Assembly (NCBI GenBank): GCA_020430865.1
Contig: JAGQIY010000458.1
Span: 1 to 9,840, forward strand
Source of the DNA: Myxococcales bacterium
GTDB lineage: Bacteria > Myxococcota > Polyangia > Polyangiales > Polyangiaceae
Reading direction: 5' to 3'
Length of the DNA stretch: 9,840 nucleotides
Shown one piece after another: positions 7,104 to 9,840 of the stretch. The notes under the pieces were generated by a model. It was not told the origin of the DNA. It worked only from the letters and a program-made list of their open reading frames with translations, and did no database searches. The translations under genes were made by a program, and so were the position numbers. Positions within the stretch are counted from its first letter, which is position 1, and the number at the start of each line of letters is the position of its first letter.

Positions 7104-8160
7104 AGACGCTTTCCGCGCGGAGCTGCACGCCTACCACGACCTGCGCGTGGCTCGAGTGATTCGCGAGACGCCCGACACCTGCTCGGTCGTCTTCGAGGTG
7201 CCCCCTGCCCTCGCCTCGCAGTTCGCCTACCAGGCTGGACAGTTCCTGACGTTTCGGGTCGAGCACGCCGGCCGCGACCTGACGCGCTGCTACTCGCTGT
7301 CTAGCTCCCCCGACACCGATTCCGAGCATCGCGTGACGATCAAGCGCGTGCCGGATGGCCGCGTCTCGAACTGGTTCAACGACGCGGTCAAGCGCGGCGA
7401 CACCCTGCGGGTCTTGCCTCCCGCCGGCCGCTTCACGCTCAAGAATCGCGAGACTCCGCTGCTGCTGTTCGCTGGAGGCAGCGGCATCACCCCAGTGTTC
7501 TCGATCCTCAAGACCGCGCTCGCCAGCACGAAGCGCAGGGTCCGCCTGGTCTATGCCAACCGGGATCCTGGAAGCGTCATCTTCAGAGCCGAGCTCGAAG
7601 AACTCGCAGCTCGACAGCGCGAGCGCTTCCGCCTGAGCCATCACCTCGACTCGGAGCGCGGCTTCCTCGCGGCCGAGGACGTGCACGCGGCGCTCGACGG
7701 CTGGCTGGACGCGGACTGCTACGTCTGCGGACCGGCCCCGTTCATGGATCTCGTCGAGCAGACCTTGCTCGCGGCTTCCGTACCGCGTGAGCACGTGTTC
7801 GTGGAGCGATTCGTCTCACCCAGCGATCCCGACGAGGTCAGCGCACGACAAGCGAGTACGAAGGCCGCAGGCGATCTCGCGGTGCCCGACCAGATCCGGG
7901 TGCGCTGGGACGGAAAGCTCCATCTGGTGCCCTATCGCGAAGGACAGACGTTGCTCGAAGCGGCCGTCGCCGCAGGCGTCGACCCGCCCTACTCCTGCGA
8001 GGAGGGTTACTGCAGCTCTTGCCAGGCCAAGCTCACGAGCGGCCAGGTCAAGATGGCCGTCAACGATTGCCTGAGTGACGACGAAATCGCCGATGGCTGC
8101 ATCCTCGCGTGCCAGGCCTATCCCCTGACCGAAGACATCGAGATCGACTGGGACGCCTGA
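7075..8160 (+). CDS. Ferredoxin reductase with C-terminal [2Fe-2S] domain, KshB/PaaE-like
   Basis: This 361-residue flavo-iron-sulfur protein passes electrons from NAD(P)H to an oxygenase partner. The domain order is FAD-binding (RCYS, 71-74), NAD(P)-binding (FAGGSGITP, 132-140; YANRD, 160-164; CGPAPFM, 218-224) and plant-type [2Fe-2S] (Cys308, Cys313, Cys316, Cys346, spaced C-x4-C-x2-C-x29-C). TPDTCSVVFEVP (32-43) and the order of domains are very like KshB, the reductase of 3-ketosteroid 9-alpha-hydroxylase. PaaE and Hmp-type reductases share the architecture. No oxygenase subunit (KshA) lies in the window; the P450 on the other strand is a conceivable partner. The gene overlaps tetR by 29 bp and has no clear Shine-Dalgarno, so coupled translation is likely; ATG at 7081 is an equally possible start. 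Confidence 0.9.
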   Translation: MLMTTPAVAEDAFRAELHAYHDLRVARVIRETPDTCSVVFEVPPALASQFAYQAGQFLTFRVEHAGRDLTRCYSLSSSPDTDSEHRVTIKRVPDGRVSNWFNDAVKRGDTLRVLPPAGRFTLKNRETPLLLFAGGSGITPVFSILKTALASTKRRVRLVYANRDPGSVIFRAELEELAARQRERFRLSHHLDSERGFLAAEDVHAALDGWLDADCYVCGPAPFMDLVEQTLLAASVPREHVFVERFVSPSDPDEVSARQASTKAAGDLAVPDQIRVRWDGKLHLVPYREGQTLLEAAVAAGVDPPYSCEEGYCSSCQAKLTSGQVKMAVNDCLSDDEIADGCILACQAYPLTEDIEIDWDA

Positions 8161-8224
8161 GCAGCAGCGACGCGTACCGTCGAAACTCCGGTGCGCACGT
8201 CTCCCGACGCCGCATGCGACTTGG

Positions 8225-8240
8225 CGTAGAACGTGTTTCA
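8225..8240 (+). promoter_or_regulatory. KstR-like operator upstream of the right-hand CoA ligase
   Basis: The plus strand reads CGTAGAACGTGTTTCA, identical over 16 bp to the minus-strand copy at 6278-6293. The 14-bp core (8227-8240) fits TnnAACnnGTTnnA. It ends 63 bp before the ligase ATG, close to the 70 bp found at the SCP2 gene, and has the same orientation relative to its gene. This places both genes in one predicted regulon. Confidence 0.7.
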
Positions 8241-8293
8241 TTCAAGGCTGCGTTCGGGTACACGTGAGGCGGGGGACGAAGCGTGTCCCAGCC

Positions 8294-8300
8294 GGGAGGA
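8294..8300 (+). promoter_or_regulatory. Shine-Dalgarno of the right-hand CoA ligase
   Basis: GGGAGGA lies three bases before the ATG at 8304 (GGAGG four bases before it). It supports that start, after which conserved ligase sequence begins. Confidence 0.75.
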
Positions 8301-8303
8301 GCC

Positions 8304-9840
8304 ATGAACGTCGAACTAGGGTTTTGGAAAGTCGCCGCGGAAAAGCGAGAGCAAACCGGGATCGTGGATCCCGATGGCACCTCCTACAGCTTCGGCGAAG
8401 TGCTCGATCGCTGCAATCAGCTGGTGCATGGGTTGCGCGCTCAGGGTCTGGTGAGCGGCGACACGCTGGCGGTGGCCGCCCCCAACGACCACCAGGTCAT
8501 CGAGACCTTCATGGCAGCAGCTCAGGCGGGCTGGAGGCTCACCCCGGTCAACTGGCACCTCACCGCGAGCGAGATCGCGTATATCCTCAAGGATTCGGAG
8601 AGCAAGGTCTTCATCGCCTCCTCGCGCTTCGCTGAGGCGGCCAAGAAGGCCGCTGCCGAAGCCAACCTGCCCGCTGACAAGTGCTTCTACTTGGGGGACC
8701 CCATCGAGGGCTTCCGCTGCTTCGACGAGCTGTGGCAGGACCAACCAAAGACTGCTCCAGCGGAGCGCAGCGCTGGCGGACCCATGACCTACACCTCGGG
8801 CACCACCGGTCACCCGAAGGGCGTTCGGCGCCCGGTGGGTCAAGCCGCGCCGGAACTCGTCGCGACACAGCAGGCGCTGTTCCTCAGCCTGTTTGGCATG
8901 CTCCCTGGCAGTGAGGGCGTGCACCTCGTCGTCGCGCCGCTCTATCACACGGCGGTGCTGAACTTCGCCACGAACCACCTGCACCTGGGGCACGCCGTGG
9001 TGTTGATGGACAAGTGGACTCCTGAAGAGACGCTGCGCCTGATCCAGGATCACCGGGTCAGCAACAGCCACATGGTGCCGACCATGTTCACCCGCATGCT
9101 CAAGCTTCCCGAGGAAGTGAAGAGCCGCTACGACGTCTCCTCCCTGAGCCACGTCATCCACTCGGCAGCTCCCTGCCCGATCGACATCAAGCAGAAGATG
9201 CTCGACTGGTGGGGCGACTGCATCTTCGAGTACTACGCCGCCAGCGAAGGCGGTGGAACCCTGGCGACGCCCCAGGACTGGCGCAAGAAGCCGGGCACGG
9301 TGGGCAAGCCCTGGCCGATCAGTCAGATCCGAGTGCTCGACGACGAGCAGCAGCCTCTGGAACCGGGTGAGATTGGTACCGTGTGGATCCGCATGGGCGA
9401 TCACACCTTCGAGTACCACAAGGACGAGGCCAAGACGAAGAAGTCATGGCACGAAGGCTTCTTCACCGTGGGTGACGCGGGATACCTGGACGAGGACGGC
9501 TACCTCTTCCTCTGCGATCGCAAGGCTGACATGATCATCAGCGGCGGCGTCAATATTTACCCAGCGGAAATCGAGGCGGTGTTCATCACGCACCCAAAGG
9601 TGCAGGACGTCGCGATCTTCGGCATCCCCAACGAGGATTGGGGTGAGGAAGTGATGGCGGTCATCCAGCCGACCCCGGGAAACACCGGGACCCAAGCGCT
9701 GGAGGCCGAGCTCAGAGAGTTCGCCCAGGACCGGGTGGCGAAGTACAAGATGCCCCGGCGAATCGAGTTCATCGCCGAGATGCCCCGTGATCCCAACGGC
9801 AAGCTGTACAAGCGCAAGCTGCGCGACCCCCACTGGGAAG
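8304..9840 (+). CDS. Acyl-CoA synthetase (AMP-binding ANL family), 3' end beyond window
   Basis: This frame is open from the ATG to the window edge, giving 512 complete codons without a stop. It encodes a second fatty- or steroid-acid CoA ligase of the ANL superfamily. Motifs present are TYTSGTTGHPKGV (162-174), the YYAASEGG segment (310-317), the VGDAGYLDEDGYLF region, the hinge DRKADMIISGGVNIYPAEIE (405-424) and the C-terminal catalytic lysine in DPNGKLYKRKL (Lys500). The final motif is already present, so only a few residues are probably missing. It is clearly different from the minus-strand ligase (GGVNIYPAEIE versus GGEKIFPEEVE), so it is not a recent duplicate. The KstR-like box upstream ties it to the SCP2 operon. 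The acid it activates is unknown. Confidence 0.92.
   Translation, partial: MNVELGFWKVAAEKREQTGIVDPDGTSYSFGEVLDRCNQLVHGLRAQGLVSGDTLAVAAPNDHQVIETFMAAAQAGWRLTPVNWHLTASEIAYILKDSESKVFIASSRFAEAAKKAAAEANLPADKCFYLGDPIEGFRCFDELWQDQPKTAPAERSAGGPMTYTSGTTGHPKGVRRPVGQAAPELVATQQALFLSLFGMLPGSEGVHLVVAPLYHTAVLNFATNHLHLGHAVVLMDKWTPEETLRLIQDHRVSNSHMVPTMFTRMLKLPEEVKSRYDVSSLSHVIHSAAPCPIDIKQKMLDWWGDCIFEYYAASEGGGTLATPQDWRKKPGTVGKPWPISQIRVLDDEQQPLEPGEIGTVWIRMGDHTFEYHKDEAKTKKSWHEGFFTVGDAGYLDEDGYLFLCDRKADMIISGGVNIYPAEIEAVFITHPKVQDVAIFGIPNEDWGEEVMAVIQPTPGNTGTQALEAELREFAQDRVAKYKMPRRIEFIAEMPRDPNGKLYKRKLRDPHWE

Larger units (their letters stand above)
8161..8303. other. 143-bp intergenic region between reductase and right-hand CoA ligase
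   Basis: The region contains the KstR-like box (8225-8240) and the ligase Shine-Dalgarno. A short ACCG/CGGT inverted repeat just after the reductase stop (around 8175-8194) has no T-run and is not called a terminator. No convincing sigma-70 hexamers are seen. The box argues that the ligase has its own promoter here. Confidence 0.55.

Noticed and set aside
8161..8220. Rho-independent terminator after the reductase gene.
   Set aside because: Only a four-base inverted repeat is visible and no T-run follows it.
8316..9419. A 367-codon minus-strand frame opposite the right-hand CoA ligase, with similar long mirror frames at 983-1897, 6333-7082 and 7027-7794.
   Set aside because: The opposite strand encodes recognisable proteins with complete motifs and good ribosome binding sites; the mirror frames have biased composition and no recognisable family.
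1..9840. Insertion sequences, transposase remnants, tRNA or rRNA genes.
   Set aside because: No transposase-like protein, terminal inverted repeat or RNA gene was recognised on either strand.

Overview
The window is high-GC, densely coded bacterial DNA with strong Shine-Dalgarno sequences. It holds eight genes on two strands around one divergent control region. The gene set is a FAD-dependent 3-ketosteroid-dehydrogenase-like enzyme, a cytochrome P450, a PaaI-type thioesterase, a FadD19/FadD17-like CoA ligase, an SCP2 sterol-carrier protein, a TetR regulator, a KshB-like reductase and a second CoA ligase. This looks like an accessory lipid, steroid or terpenoid catabolism cluster. Sequence alone does not fix the taxon. 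A steroid-degrading actinobacterium or a myxobacterial/deltaproteobacterial-type genome are both possible; I lean weakly to the latter because the P450 is of the CYP102/CYP110-like class and because a 12-bp array sits at the left edge.

Layout. Positions 1-106 are a tandem array of a 12-bp unit whose last copy supplies the stop codon of the first gene. From 6207 leftward to 104, five genes lie on the minus strand in the order SCP2 protein, CoA ligase, thioesterase, P450, KstD-like dehydrogenase. The ligase and thioesterase abut without a gap (TGAATG), and the P450 and dehydrogenase are 13 bp apart. From 6411 rightward, a tetR gene and a KshB-like reductase gene overlap by 29 bp. A second CoA ligase starts at 8304 and runs off the right edge.

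Control. The AT-rich region 6335-6398, just before tetR, contains reiterated 14-bp palindromes of the form ATACyynnrrGTAy, which are likely tetR operators. Separately, an identical 16-bp sequence occurs twice (6278-6293 and 8225-8240), in the same orientation relative to the gene it precedes: once before the SCP2 operon and once before the right-hand CoA ligase. Its core fits TnnAACnnGTTnnA, the binding motif of KstR, the TetR-family repressor of cholesterol catabolism in mycobacteria and rhodococci. This is the strongest regulatory signal in the window and independently supports a sterol role.

Inferred teamwork: SCP2 carries a sterol-like lipid, the P450 oxidises it, the ligases activate carboxylates as CoA thioesters, the thioesterase releases stalled CoA esters, the KstD-like enzyme introduces a ring double bond, and the reductase feeds electrons to an oxygenase not present here. 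The actual substrate is not proven by the sequence.
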